This document shows positions 19,252 to 27,022 of a stretch of 63,821 nucleotides of DNA, piece after piece. This DNA comes from Streptosporangiaceae bacterium (GTDB lineage Bacteria > Actinomycetota > Actinomycetes > Streptosporangiales > Streptosporangiaceae). The number at the start of each line of letters is the position of its first letter. Within the stretch, counting starts at the first letter, position 1. Made by a program: the position numbers and the translations under genes. The notes below the pieces were generated by a model. That model did not search any database and was not told where the DNA came from. It was given only the letters and a program-made list of their open reading frames with translations. The stretch spans positions 1 through 63,821 of the forward strand of contig JAFAZE010000161.1 of NCBI GenBank assembly GCA_019239975.1, read 5' to 3'.

Positions 19252-21216
19252 ATGGACTCCGCGCCCGCTGACCCGCTCGTCGGGCGGACGCTTGACCGGC
19301 GGTATCACGTCCGGTCACGCATCGCGCACGGCGGCATGGCCACGGTCTACCTTGCCAGCGACACCCGCCTCGACCGGCTGGTGGCGCTCAAGGTCATGCA
19401 CGCGGAGCTGGCGCGGGACGCGGACTTCGTGCGCAGGTTCATCGGCGAGGCCAAGTCGGTGGCGCGGCTCTCGCACCCGAACGTGGTCGCCGTCTTCGAC
19501 CAGGGCTCCGACGGGCAGTACCTGTACCTGGCGATGGAGTACGTCCCCGGGCGGACGCTGCGCAGCCTGCTGCGGGAACGGCGCTGGTTCCCGCCCGGCG
19601 AAGCGCTGGAGATCATGATCCCCGTGCTGTCCGCGCTCGCGGCCGCGCACGACTCCGGAATCGTGCACCGGGACGTCAAGCCGGAGAACGTCCTGATCAC
19701 CGGCGACGGCCGGGTCAAGGTCGTGGACTTCGGGCTGGCGAGGGCGCAGGCCGCGGCCGGCCACACGAGGACCGGCCTCATCATCGGCACCGTCGCCTAC
19801 CTGGCGCCCGAGCAGGTCACCGGCGGCGCCACCGACGCGCGCACGGACGTGTACTCGGCCGGGGTGATGCTTTTCGAGCTGCTCACCGGCAGGCAGCCGC
19901 ACACCGGCGACAGCCCGCTCACCGTGGCCTACAAGCACGTCAACGAGGAGGTACCGCCGCCGTCCGCGGTGCTGCCCGGCATCCCGGCCGTCGCTGACCG
20001 GCTGGTGCTGGCGGCCACGAGCCGGGACCCCGGGCAGCGCCCGGGGAACGCCGGCGTGTTCCTGCGCGCGGTGCGCTCCGCCCGCGGGGACGTCCCCGCG
20101 GGCGAGGCCGCCGGCATCGCCGAAACGGCATGGCAGGACACGTCCGGCGTCCGCTCCACTGCACTGCTCGCCGGGGCGGCGCGCGGACGGCACGCAGCCG
20201 ACTCGCCGGGACTGCTGAGCGACCCGGCCGGCCCCGCCGGTTACGGCTCCCAGGCGCTGCACATGGGCGGCGCGTCACACACGATGGTCGTGCACGACGA
20301 CGGCCTCGCCGGGTACCCGGCCGGCCGCGAGCCGTTCCTGCAGCGCTGGCTGTTCAGCCGCCGGCTCGGCTACCTCGCGGTCGCGCTCGCCGTGATGGTC
20401 GGGCTCGGCGCCGGCGGCTGGTGGCTGACGAGCGGCCGGTACGCCCCAGTGCCCGGCGTCGAGGGAAAGACCGCCATCGCCGCGGCCACGCTGCTGCGCG
20501 CGGACGGCTTCCGGGTGGGCTCGAGCAGCTCGGTGATCGACAACTCCCTCGCGAAGGGACTGGTGATCGGCACCACCCCCACCGGGCGCGCGACGAAGGG
20601 CTCGGTCGTCAGCCTGATCGTCTCGGCGGGCCCGCGCATGATCACCGTCCCGTCGGTGGGCGGCCGGTCGCTGGCCGCCGCGGAGGCGGCGCTGCGCGCG
20701 CACGGGCTCGCGGTGAGCGGCCAGCAGGACAAGGTGGCGTCGGCCAGCGCGCCCATCGGAACGGTCGCGGGCACCTCACCGCGCGCCGGCACCTCCTGGC
20801 CGCAGAACAGGCCGGTCACGATCGACGTCGTGGCGGGCATCCCGCTGCCCAACCTCGTGGACCAGAACGTGCAGGCGGTCCAGCAGCAGTGGGCCAGCCA
20901 GAACGGCATCCAGCTCACCCAGGAGCAGGACACCAACAGCAACCAGCCGCAGGGAACCATCACCCGGCAAGAGCCCGCTCCGAACACCCCGGTGGCGAGG
21001 GGCAGCAAGGTCACGGTGTTCGTCTCGACCGGGCCGAAGGAGATCCCGATCCCCAACGTGGACAACATGACCGTCGAGCAGGCGCGGCAGCAGCTCCAGC
21101 AGGCCGGGTTCCAGGTGAGCGTCAGCCGGTTCGGCCCGTTCAACAACGTCTTCAGCTACAGCCCGAGCGGCCAGGCGCCCGCCGGGACCACGATCACGGT
21201 CTACACCGGGTTCTAG
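19252..21216 (+). CDS. pknL: Membrane Ser/Thr protein kinase with four PASTA domains (PknL/PknB type)
   Basis: Residues 1-280 form a Hanks-type kinase: the ATP Lys in VALKVMH, the catalytic HRDVKPENV, the DFGLA magnesium motif and the APEQ activation segment. A juxtamembrane linker of ~120 residues leads to one membrane helix (LAVALAVMVGLGAGGWWL, ~residue 385). Four extracellular PASTA repeats follow to the end; such repeats bind muropeptides. It therefore likely senses cell wall state. The family name is inferred from the neighbouring Rv2175c homologue, a known PknL substrate. Predicted ATG at 19252; promoter not clear. Confidence 0.93.
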   Translation: MDSAPADPLVGRTLDRRYHVRSRIAHGGMATVYLASDTRLDRLVALKVMHAELARDADFVRRFIGEAKSVARLSHPNVVAVFDQGSDGQYLYLAMEYVPGRTLRSLLRERRWFPPGEALEIMIPVLSALAAAHDSGIVHRDVKPENVLITGDGRVKVVDFGLARAQAAAGHTRTGLIIGTVAYLAPEQVTGGATDARTDVYSAGVMLFELLTGRQPHTGDSPLTVAYKHVNEEVPPPSAVLPGIPAVADRLVLAATSRDPGQRPGNAGVFLRAVRSARGDVPAGEAAGIAETAWQDTSGVRSTALLAGAARGRHAADSPGLLSDPAGPAGYGSQALHMGGASHTMVVHDDGLAGYPAGREPFLQRWLFSRRLGYLAVALAVMVGLGAGGWWLTSGRYAPVPGVEGKTAIAAATLLRADGFRVGSSSSVIDNSLAKGLVIGTTPTGRATKGSVVSLIVSAGPRMITVPSVGGRSLAAAEAALRAHGLAVSGQQDKVASASAPIGTVAGTSPRAGTSWPQNRPVTIDVVAGIPLPNLVDQNVQAVQQQWASQNGIQLTQEQDTNSNQPQGTITRQEPAPNTPVARGSKVTVFVSTGPKEIPIPNVDNMTVEQARQQLQQAGFQVSVSRFGPFNNVFSYSPSGQAPAGTTITVYTGF

Positions 21217-21263
21217 ACCGGGTGGCGGGAGGCAACGGGGCCTGCGGGCGGCCTGACCTGGGA

Positions 21264-21515
21264 CTACGTCGGGGATCTGCTCCGGTCGTCGCCCCGGGCC
21301 GGTCGGGTGGCTTCGGCCGTGCTGTTGCTGCGCGGCCGCCCGCGTGGCCGCATTGGTTCTGCGTGACCGGGCAGTCGCCCCGCGTCGGCCAGCGCGCGGC
21401 GTAGCAGGTATTCGATCTGGGCGTTGGTGCTGCGCAGCTCGTCGGCGGCCCATCTGGCCAGGGCGTCGTGCACGGCTGGGTCCAGCCGCAGCAGTATGCT
21501 CTTGCGCTCGGTCAC
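21264..21515 (-). CDS. Ribbon-helix-helix (Arc/HicB-like) small DNA-binding protein
   Basis: An 83-residue protein opening with ERKSILLRLDPAVHDAL and ELRSTNAQIEYLLRRAL, a typical ribbon-helix-helix fold, followed by a basic disordered tail (RPRGRPRS). The GTG start at 21515 overlaps the stop of the SPFH gene as GTGA, so the two are co-translated. RHH proteins are usually dimeric repressors, often of their own operon. No toxin gene is adjacent, so a toxin-antitoxin role is not supported. Confidence 0.85.
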   Translation of the reverse strand: MTERKSILLRLDPAVHDALARWAADELRSTNAQIEYLLRRALADAGRLPGHAEPMRPRGRPRSNSTAEATRPARGDDRSRSPT

Positions 21516-22438
21516 TGGTACAGCGAGCCGGTGTTGACGACCTGCTGGGTGGCCTGCTCGCTGCACAGGACCACCAGGAGGTTGGACACCATCGCGGCCT
21601 TGCGCTCCTCGTCCAGCTCGATGACGCCCTCCTGCTCGAGCCGTTGCAGGGCCAGCTGGACCATGCCGACGGCACCTTCGACGATGCGCTGCCGGGCGCC
21701 CACGACCGCGCTGGCCTGCTGCTGGCGCAGCATGGCCTGGGCGATCTCCGGGGCGTAGGACAACCGGGTCAGGCGGGTCTCGATGACCTGTACGCCGGCC
21801 GGCCGGACCCGCTCGGCGAGCTCCGCCGACAGCCGCTCGGTGACCTCGTCGGCGTTGTCGCGCAGGGAGAGCTTTTCGCTGCCGCGGCTGTCGTAGGGGT
21901 AGCTGGACGCGATGTGCCGGACGGCGGTCTCGGTCTGGATGGTGACGAACTCGGTGAAGTCGTCGACGGAGTAGATGGCATGCGCGGTGTCCCGGACCTG
22001 CCAGACGACCACGGCGGCGATCTCGATCGGATTGCCGTCGGCGTCGTTGACCTTGGCCTGCGCCGACTCCTGGTTGCGGATCCGGGTGGAGACGACGATC
22101 CGGTTGGTGAACGGGTTCACCCACTGCAAGCCCGGCTCGCGGATGGTGCCGCGGTACCTGCCGAACAGCTGGACGACGTGCGCGCGACCGGGCACGACGG
22201 CGGTGAGGCCCCGCAGCCCCAGGAATGCGGTGGCCAGGAGCACGATGCCGAGCCAGATCAGGGCCGTCCTGGCGTCACCGCCGAAGCGGCTGGCCAGCCA
22301 GAGCAGGATGATCCCGGCGATCAGGATGGCGACGGCCGCAGCCAGCACCGGAAGGCCGGGCAGAAACCGGGCCGGCCGCTCGGGAACCTGCTGGCCGGGA
22401 CGCTGGTTGCCGTCCGCGGCTGGAACCTGGGATGCCAT
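21512..22438 (-). CDS. SPFH/Band 7 domain membrane protein (slipin/stomatin-like)
   Basis: The 308-residue protein has a Pro-rich cytoplasmic N-terminus and two hydrophobic segments (VLAAAVAILIAGIILLWLA near 32-50, ALIWLGIVLLATAFLGL near 58-75). An SPFH domain follows (VVPGRAHVVQLFGRYRGT ... GLQWVNPF ... IRNQESAQAKVNDADGNPI) with a C-terminal helical region. Such proteins oligomerise at the membrane and organise microdomains. The start at 22438 is set by GGAGG upstream, better than the GTG at 22471. It forms an operon with the RHH gene, and an AT-rich palindrome lies 24 bases upstream. Confidence 0.92.
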   Translation of the reverse strand: MASQVPAADGNQRPGQQVPERPARFLPGLPVLAAAVAILIAGIILLWLASRFGGDARTALIWLGIVLLATAFLGLRGLTAVVPGRAHVVQLFGRYRGTIREPGLQWVNPFTNRIVVSTRIRNQESAQAKVNDADGNPIEIAAVVVWQVRDTAHAIYSVDDFTEFVTIQTETAVRHIASSYPYDSRGSEKLSLRDNADEVTERLSAELAERVRPAGVQVIETRLTRLSYAPEIAQAMLRQQQASAVVGARQRIVEGAVGMVQLALQRLEQEGVIELDEERKAAMVSNLLVVLCSEQATQQVVNTGSLYQ

Positions 22439-22461
22439 CTGACCCACCTCCGTTGACGTGG

Positions 22462-22493
22462 CTGATACCACATATTAAGCATATTGATATCAG
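22462..22493. promoter_or_regulatory. AT-rich palindrome in the SPFH-RHH promoter
   Basis: CTGATACCACATATTAAGCA continues as TATTGATATCAG, giving arms CTGATA/TATCAG and an inner ATATT/AATAT pairing. It stands out as about 70% AT in a ~72% GC genome and sits just upstream of the SPFH ribosome-binding site. It is a plausible operator for the co-encoded RHH protein (inference). Confidence 0.5.
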
Positions 22494-22520
22494 TTCCCGG
22501 CACCAGACCAGATCGTCCGG

Positions 22521-22556
22521 CGACAACGGCCACCGGGATGCGCTAGGCTGTGCTCC
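22521..22556 (+). promoter_or_regulatory. Promoter of the leader peptide and DAHP synthase operon
   Basis: TAGGCT at 22544-22549 is a good -10 element with CGACAA 17 bases upstream as a weak -35. Transcription would start about seven bases later, at the leader-peptide GTG (22557), giving a leaderless mRNA. Confidence 0.55.
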
Positions 22557-22631
22557 GTGCGTGAGCAGTTCTGGTTTTGGTTTGGCTACCGGCTCGGGAT
22601 AACGCCGGTCGCCTGCCAGACTTCGCGCTGA
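22557..22631 (+). CDS. Aromatic amino acid leader peptide (attenuator)
   Basis: GTG start followed by codons for R-E-Q-F-W-F-W-F-G-Y-R-L-G and a TGA at 22629, 24 residues in all. Seven codons near the start include Phe, Trp, Phe, Trp, Phe and Tyr, the end products of the shikimate pathway. The frame begins where a leaderless transcript would start and a strong terminator hairpin follows 15 bases after its stop. Ribosome stalling on scarce charged aromatic tRNAs would favour readthrough into the DAHP synthase gene. Confidence 0.8.
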   Translation: MREQFWFWFGYRLGITPVACQTSR

Positions 22632-22646
22632 CGGAAGCGACCTAGC

Positions 22647-22677
22647 GAAAGCCCCGGGCCAGTGGCCCGGGGCTTTC
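22647..22677 (+). terminator. Attenuator terminator before DAHP synthase
   Basis: GAAAGCCCCGGGCC and GGCCCGGGGCTTTC form a perfect 14-bp stem with loop AGT. It lies between the aromatic leader peptide and the structural gene start, the position of a classical attenuator. Confidence 0.8.
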
Positions 22678-22699
22678 GTCATGACACGGAGGCACTTCA

Positions 22700-23770
22700 A
22701 TGGTGGTGGTGATGGCCGCGGACGCGACCGACGAACAGGCCGGCGGGGTTGTGGAGCTGGTGCGGAAGGCCGGCGGCGACGCGTTCGTGAGCCGGGGAGT
22801 CTCACGCACGATCATCGGGCTGACCGGCGACGTTGACCACTTCGCCACGCTGAACCTGGCCAGCCAGCCCGGGGTCAGCGACGTCGTGCGGATATCGGTG
22901 CCGTACAAGCTCGTCAGCAGGGAGCACCGCCGTGAGCGGTCGGTGATCCGGGTGGCGGGCGTGCCGATCGGGCCGGACACGCTGACGGTGATCGCCGGCC
23001 CGTGCGCGGTCGAGACCGCCGAGCAGACGCTGGAATCGGCGCGGATGGCGAAGGCCGCGGGTGCCTCACTGCTGCGCGGCGGCGCGTACAAGCCGCGCAG
23101 CTCGCCGTATGCGTTCCAGGGCCTCGGCGAGGCAGGGCTGAGGATCCTCGCCGACGTGCGCGCCGAAACCGGGCTGCCCGTGGTCACCGAGGTCGTCGAC
23201 CCCGGCGACGTGGACCTGGTCGCCTCCTACGCCGACATGCTGCAGGTCGGCACGCGCAACATGCAGAACTTCCCGCTGCTGCAGGCGGTCGGCGGCGCCG
23301 GCAAGCCGGTGATGCTCAAGCGCGGCATGAACGCCACCATCGAGGAGTGGCTGATGGCCGCCGAGTACATCGCGCAGCGCGGCAACCTCGACATCGTCCT
23401 GTGCGAGCGCGGCATCAGGACCTTCGAGAAGGCGACGCGCAACACGCTGGACATCAGCGCGGTCCCGGTGGCGCAGCGGCTGTCGCACCTGCCGGTGATC
23501 GTGGACCCGTCGCACTCGGGCGGCCGCCGCGACCTGGTGCTCCCCCTGTCGCGGGCGGCGATCGCCGTCGGCGCCGACGGGATCATCGTGGACGTCCACC
23601 CGCGGCCGGAGGCCGCGCTGTGCGACGGCCCGCAGGCGCTCATCGAGTCCGACCTGCGCGAGCTCGCCAGCGTCGCCGCGCACCTGTCGCCGCTCGTCGG
23701 CCGCACGCGTGTCAACCCCTGCTTGACGGCAACTGGTGCCCGCGCGAACCTGGTGGGACAGTTGGCGTAA
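22700..23770 (+). CDS. aroF: 3-deoxy-7-phosphoheptulonate synthase (DAHP synthase, type I-beta)
   Basis: Condenses PEP and erythrose 4-phosphate, the first step of aromatic synthesis. Residues 1-70 form a ferredoxin-like regulatory domain (IIGLTGDVDHF), known to give feedback control in this subfamily. The barrel follows: TVIAGPCAVET, GASLLRGGAYKPRSSPY with the PEP/metal residues, GTRNMQNFPLL, KRGMNATIEEW, and DPSHSGGRRD. At 356 residues it is full length. Many actinobacteria use a type II enzyme (AroG), which is different. ATG at 22700 follows GGAGGCACTTCA. An attenuator controls it; DUF1326 and DUF2182 genes follow closely. Confidence 0.95.
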   Translation: MVVVMAADATDEQAGGVVELVRKAGGDAFVSRGVSRTIIGLTGDVDHFATLNLASQPGVSDVVRISVPYKLVSREHRRERSVIRVAGVPIGPDTLTVIAGPCAVETAEQTLESARMAKAAGASLLRGGAYKPRSSPYAFQGLGEAGLRILADVRAETGLPVVTEVVDPGDVDLVASYADMLQVGTRNMQNFPLLQAVGGAGKPVMLKRGMNATIEEWLMAAEYIAQRGNLDIVLCERGIRTFEKATRNTLDISAVPVAQRLSHLPVIVDPSHSGGRRDLVLPLSRAAIAVGADGIIVDVHPRPEAALCDGPQALIESDLRELASVAAHLSPLVGRTRVNPCLTATGARANLVGQLA

Positions 23771-23781
23771 AGGGGGCTGCT

Positions 23782-24384
23782 ATGACATGGCGACTCGAGG
23801 GAACATACTTCGAATCATGCTCGTGTGACGCGGTGTGCCCGTGCACCTGGTCGGCGCTCACGGCGAGGGCCACGCAGGACCGCTGCCGCGCGCTGCTCGC
23901 CTATCACGTGGCGACCGGCGACATCGACGGCGTGGACGTCAGCGGGCTGAACTTCGCCCTGTTCCTGGACACGCCGCCGGTCATGGGTGAGGGCAACTGG
24001 CGGGTGGGGGTCTACCTGGATGAGAAGGCGTCCGACAGCCAGGCCGAACGGCTGGGGACGGTCCTGTCAGGGCAGGCCGGCGGGCCGCCCGCGATGCTCG
24101 CGCCGCTGATCAGCGAGATGCTCGGCGTGGAGAGGGCGCCCATCACCTACAGCGAGGACAATCGTGGCCACCATGTGCGGATCGGTGATGCGACCGACGT
24201 CGGCGTCGAGGATTTCGTGGCGCTGGAAGGGCAGGACCCCGTTAAGCTGACGAACGTGTTCCATCCTTCGAACACGACGCTCACGGTCGCGCCGGCCAAC
24301 GCCGCGCACCTGTCGACGTTCGGTGTGGACTGGGGACGTGAGGGACAGAGCGGCTTCTCCGCCCCGTTCTCCTGGGCGGGGTGA
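23782..24384 (+). CDS. DUF1326 domain-containing protein
   Basis: The 200-residue protein begins MTWRLEGTYFESCSCDAVCPCTW split across residues 1-23, whose Cys cluster (CSCDAVCPC) is the hallmark of DUF1326 and suggests metal binding. The rest is beta-rich without catalytic motifs I recognise. The ATG at 23782 has AAAGGGGG upstream. It starts 11 bases after the aroF stop and six bases before the DUF2182 gene, a pairing often seen in bacteria. Function is unknown; a membrane metal-handling role with DUF2182 is a reasonable guess. Confidence 0.88.
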   Translation: MTWRLEGTYFESCSCDAVCPCTWSALTARATQDRCRALLAYHVATGDIDGVDVSGLNFALFLDTPPVMGEGNWRVGVYLDEKASDSQAERLGTVLSGQAGGPPAMLAPLISEMLGVERAPITYSEDNRGHHVRIGDATDVGVEDFVALEGQDPVKLTNVFHPSNTTLTVAPANAAHLSTFGVDWGREGQSGFSAPFSWAG

Positions 24385-24390
24385 CCGCCC

Positions 24391-25170
24391 ATGACGAGCT
24401 CGCCGCCGACGGCCCTGGCACCGCCCGGCCAGGCAGCCCGCGCCGTCGCGCTGCTGCTGGTCGTCGCGGCCGGCGCCTGGGCGGCGACGGTGGCGGTCGC
24501 CCGCAGCATGGGCATGGCCGGGATGACGGGCACCATGGGCCTGGGCCTGGCGGCTTTCGTGGCGGTGTGGACGCTGATGATGGCCGCCATGATGCTCCCC
24601 TCCGTCGCGCCCACGGCCTCGCTGTACGCGAGGACCGTGCGGTCGAACCGGGCGATGCGGATCGCCGGGCTCGTCGCCGGGTACCTGGCCGTCTGGGCGG
24701 CGGCGGGGCTGCCCGCGTACGGGCTGGCGTGGCTCACCGGCTGGGTGACCGGGCGGCATCCTTCGGCGGCGCACGCACTGGGTGTGGCGGCCTTCGCGAT
24801 CGCCGGGGCGTATCAGCTGAGCTGGCTGAAGGACCGCTGCCTGGCGCATTGCCGCTCCCCCCTCGGGCTGCTGCTGCACTACGGCTCCTACCGGGGTAAG
24901 CTGCGCGACCTGCGGGTCGGCGCGCACCACGGTGGGTACTGCCTGGGCTGCTGCTGGGCGCTGATGGTGATCCTCGTCGCGGTGGGCGTGATGAACTTCG
25001 TCGCCATGGTCGCCCTGGCGGCGCTGGTGCTGGCCGAGAAGGCCTGGGCGTGGGGGCCCGTGGCCGGGCGGGTGGCGGGCGTCGCCCTGCTGGCCCTCGC
25101 CGTGGCCACGGTCTGGCTTCCCTGGCTCGCCCCGGGCCTGCACGGCTCGCAGCCGATGATGATGCACTGA
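24391..25170 (+). CDS. DUF2182 domain-containing integral membrane protein
   Basis: A 259-residue polytopic protein with about six hydrophobic segments. Met-rich stretches (MGMAGMTGTMG) precede the family signature MMAAMMLPSVAP near residue 70. CLAHCRSP and GAHHGGYCLGCCWALM later supply Cys/His residues. These residues and the terminal MMMH suggest binding of copper or another soft metal in the membrane (inference). Directly downstream of DUF1326, which likely works with it. Confidence 0.88.
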   Translation: MTSSPPTALAPPGQAARAVALLLVVAAGAWAATVAVARSMGMAGMTGTMGLGLAAFVAVWTLMMAAMMLPSVAPTASLYARTVRSNRAMRIAGLVAGYLAVWAAAGLPAYGLAWLTGWVTGRHPSAAHALGVAAFAIAGAYQLSWLKDRCLAHCRSPLGLLLHYGSYRGKLRDLRVGAHHGGYCLGCCWALMVILVAVGVMNFVAMVALAALVLAEKAWAWGPVAGRVAGVALLALAVATVWLPWLAPGLHGSQPMMMH

Positions 25171-25194
25171 GCCGGGGAAGCGCCGGCGCCCGTT

Positions 25195-25220
25195 CCGGAT
25201 AAAAATCCTGGTTATTCCGG
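25195..25220. terminator. Weak hairpin between DUF2182 and thiI
   Basis: CCGGATAA and TTATTCCGG pair with one bulge around an AT-rich loop in the convergent gap, overlapping the thiI stop codon. A modest candidate for a shared terminator. Confidence 0.4.
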
Positions 25221-26450
25221 GCGGTACTCCTGTGCGGCGGCGGCCAGCTCGGCCGCCATCTCGTCGGCGTCGAGGCGGCCCTCGATGCGGCGCAGGTCGT
25301 CGATGCGGGCACGCGTCTCCACCCGGCGCGGGGTGAGCAGCGTGCAGCAGTCCTGGTCGGGCAGCTCGGAGATGGACAGCGTGCGGATGCGGCGCGCCTC
25401 CGCCATGATCTCCGTCTTGTCCCAGCCGAGCAGCGGGCGCAGGATCGGGAGGGTCACCGCGTCGTCGAGCGCCGCGATGTTCGGCAGCGTCTGGCTGGAC
25501 ACCTGGCCGAGGGAGTCGCCGGTGACCAGGGCGGCCGAGTCGAGCCGCTTGGCCAGTGAGGCGGCGGTCTTGAGCATGAGCCGCCGCTGCGCGACGATCT
25601 GCAGCCGGTCCGCACCCGAGGTGGCGAGCGCCTGCTGTGCCTTGCCGAACGGCACGACGAACAGCCGCGAGCCGCCCTGGAACCGGTCGAGGCCGCGGAC
25701 CAGCGCGTACGCCTTGTATATCGATTCGGGGCCGGTGAGCGGTATGCCGGAGAAGTGCAGAAAGTGACAGCGCAGGCCGCGGCGCATCATGCGGTAGGCG
25801 GCCACCGGCGAGTCGATGCCGCCGGACATCAGCGCGACCGCGCGGCCGCTCATGCCCACCGGGAGGCCGCCCTGTCCCGGCAGCCCGCCGGTGAAGACGA
25901 ACACCTCGCGCTGGTCGACCTCGATGAACACCTCGGTGTCCGGCTTGCTCAGGTTGACCGGCAGGCCGTGCGCCTCCTGGATCCTGCGCCCGACCTCGAC
26001 CGCGAGCTCCGATGAGGTCAGCGGGAAGCGCTTGTCCCGGCGCCGCGGGCGGACCGCGAAGGCCCCGGTGGTGCCGGCGGTGAGGGCCACGGCCGCGGCG
26101 ACCGTCGCCTCCGGCGTCTTCGGCACCCGCAGCGCGCGGCAGACCCGGACGATACCGGGCACGTCACTGACCCGTTCCGCCACCCGGTCGGCGGCGGCGG
26201 CCGCCTCGGCCGCGTCCGGTGGGCCTCCGGCGCCGCCAGCGACGCGGAGGACGACGACGCCCTCGCGGTGCCAGATCTCGACCGGGACCTTGGTGTCGCG
26301 AACGGCGGCGCGGATGTTGGCGTGCAGAAGCCGCTCGAACTGCTGCCTGTTGCGGCCCTTCAGGACGATTTCGCCGAGCTTGAGCAGCACGCATGGCTCG
26401 GCGCCCTGGACCGCCTCCCCGGCGGCGATGACGGGATCTGTGACGTGCAC
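25212..26450 (-). CDS. thiI: tRNA uracil 4-sulfurtransferase ThiI
   Basis: ThiI makes 4-thiouridine at tRNA position 8 and can supply sulfur for thiamine. The N-terminal ferredoxin-like plus THUMP domains start at LLKLGEIVLKGRNRQQFE, and the PP-loop ATP site is SGGIDSPVAAYRM near residue 205. Cys of the LPDQDCCTLLTPRR segment is near the C-terminus. There is no rhodanese domain, as in other Gram-positive forms. The GTG at 26450 gives the family N-terminus (GAEPCVLLKLGE within 20 residues). The open frame extends further upstream but is not conserved-looking. Confidence 0.93.
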   Translation of the reverse strand: MHVTDPVIAAGEAVQGAEPCVLLKLGEIVLKGRNRQQFERLLHANIRAAVRDTKVPVEIWHREGVVVLRVAGGAGGPPDAAEAAAAADRVAERVSDVPGIVRVCRALRVPKTPEATVAAAVALTAGTTGAFAVRPRRRDKRFPLTSSELAVEVGRRIQEAHGLPVNLSKPDTEVFIEVDQREVFVFTGGLPGQGGLPVGMSGRAVALMSGGIDSPVAAYRMMRRGLRCHFLHFSGIPLTGPESIYKAYALVRGLDRFQGGSRLFVVPFGKAQQALATSGADRLQIVAQRRLMLKTAASLAKRLDSAALVTGDSLGQVSSQTLPNIAALDDAVTLPILRPLLGWDKTEIMAEARRIRTLSISELPDQDCCTLLTPRRVETRARIDDLRRIEGRLDADEMAAELAAAAQEYRPE

Positions 26451-26489
26451 CCTTCCAGTGTGCCAGCCGGATTCAACCCGCGAAAAAAC

Positions 26490-26546
26490 GTTGGCCAAAC
26501 GAGCGGTGGAGTCCGTGATCGCGGGGGTTGTCCCCCCGGGGCATGC
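26490..26546. repeat. Fragments of two repeat families upstream of thiI
   Basis: AAACGAGCGGTGG (26497-26509) matches one arm of the GH2-terminal hairpin. The reverse complement of 26524-26546 (GCCCCGGGGGGACAACCCCC) matches the C/G-run element of carB. Similarity is by eye and short. Confidence 0.4.
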
Positions 26547-26596
26547 GGTGGCCAGCACCCTTGTCCCCGTTCGTGCTCGCGATGTAACGTGTGCGC

Positions 26597-27004
26597 GTGA
26601 ATGCCGACCAGCGTAATGAGATCGCCGCGTCCGTGGCCGCACACCGCGACCTCGGGCCGGGCTACGACGAGGCGGTCGCCCAGGGCCTGGTCGAGCGCAT
26701 CGGCGAGGAAATCGACAAGCGGGTGGACGCGCGGCTTGGCGTGCGCGGCACCGCGGCGCAGCCCCACCAGCCTCCGGCTTACCCGCCACAGCCTGGGTTC
26801 CAGGCGCCCGCGCCGGCTCCGGTCGCGCAGCGGCGGCCCAACATCGCGGCGCCGTTCATCGCGCTGGGATCGATAGGGATGGGCCTGGGCGCCACCGGGA
26901 TCGTGACCAGTCATGTCCAGTACGGCGGACCCGCCGCCGTTATGCTGCTGCTGATCTGGGCCGCGATCGCTGTCATCAACGTCGCCTACGCGCGGCGCCG
27001 CTAA
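26597..27004 (+). CDS. Small membrane protein of unknown function
   Basis: A 135-residue product. It has a charged N-terminal helix (ADQRNEIAASVAAHRDLGPG ... EEIDKRVDARLG), a Pro/Gln-rich spacer near residues 50-80, then two membrane segments (FIALGSIGMGLGATGIV and VMLLLIWAAIAVINVAYA). Similar actinobacterial proteins exist, but I know no function. GTG at 26597 is preceded by TAACGT six bases upstream, fitting a leaderless promoter; GTG at 26591 is an alternative. Divergent from thiI. Confidence 0.75.
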   Translation: MNADQRNEIAASVAAHRDLGPGYDEAVAQGLVERIGEEIDKRVDARLGVRGTAAQPHQPPAYPPQPGFQAPAPAPVAQRRPNIAAPFIALGSIGMGLGATGIVTSHVQYGGPAAVMLLLIWAAIAVINVAYARRR

Positions 27005-27022
27005 GGCCACGGCGCCGCGAGG

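Noticed and set aside
21264..21515. Antitoxin of a toxin-antitoxin pair
   Set aside because: The partner gene encodes an SPFH membrane protein, not a toxin; regulator of its own operon is the simpler reading.
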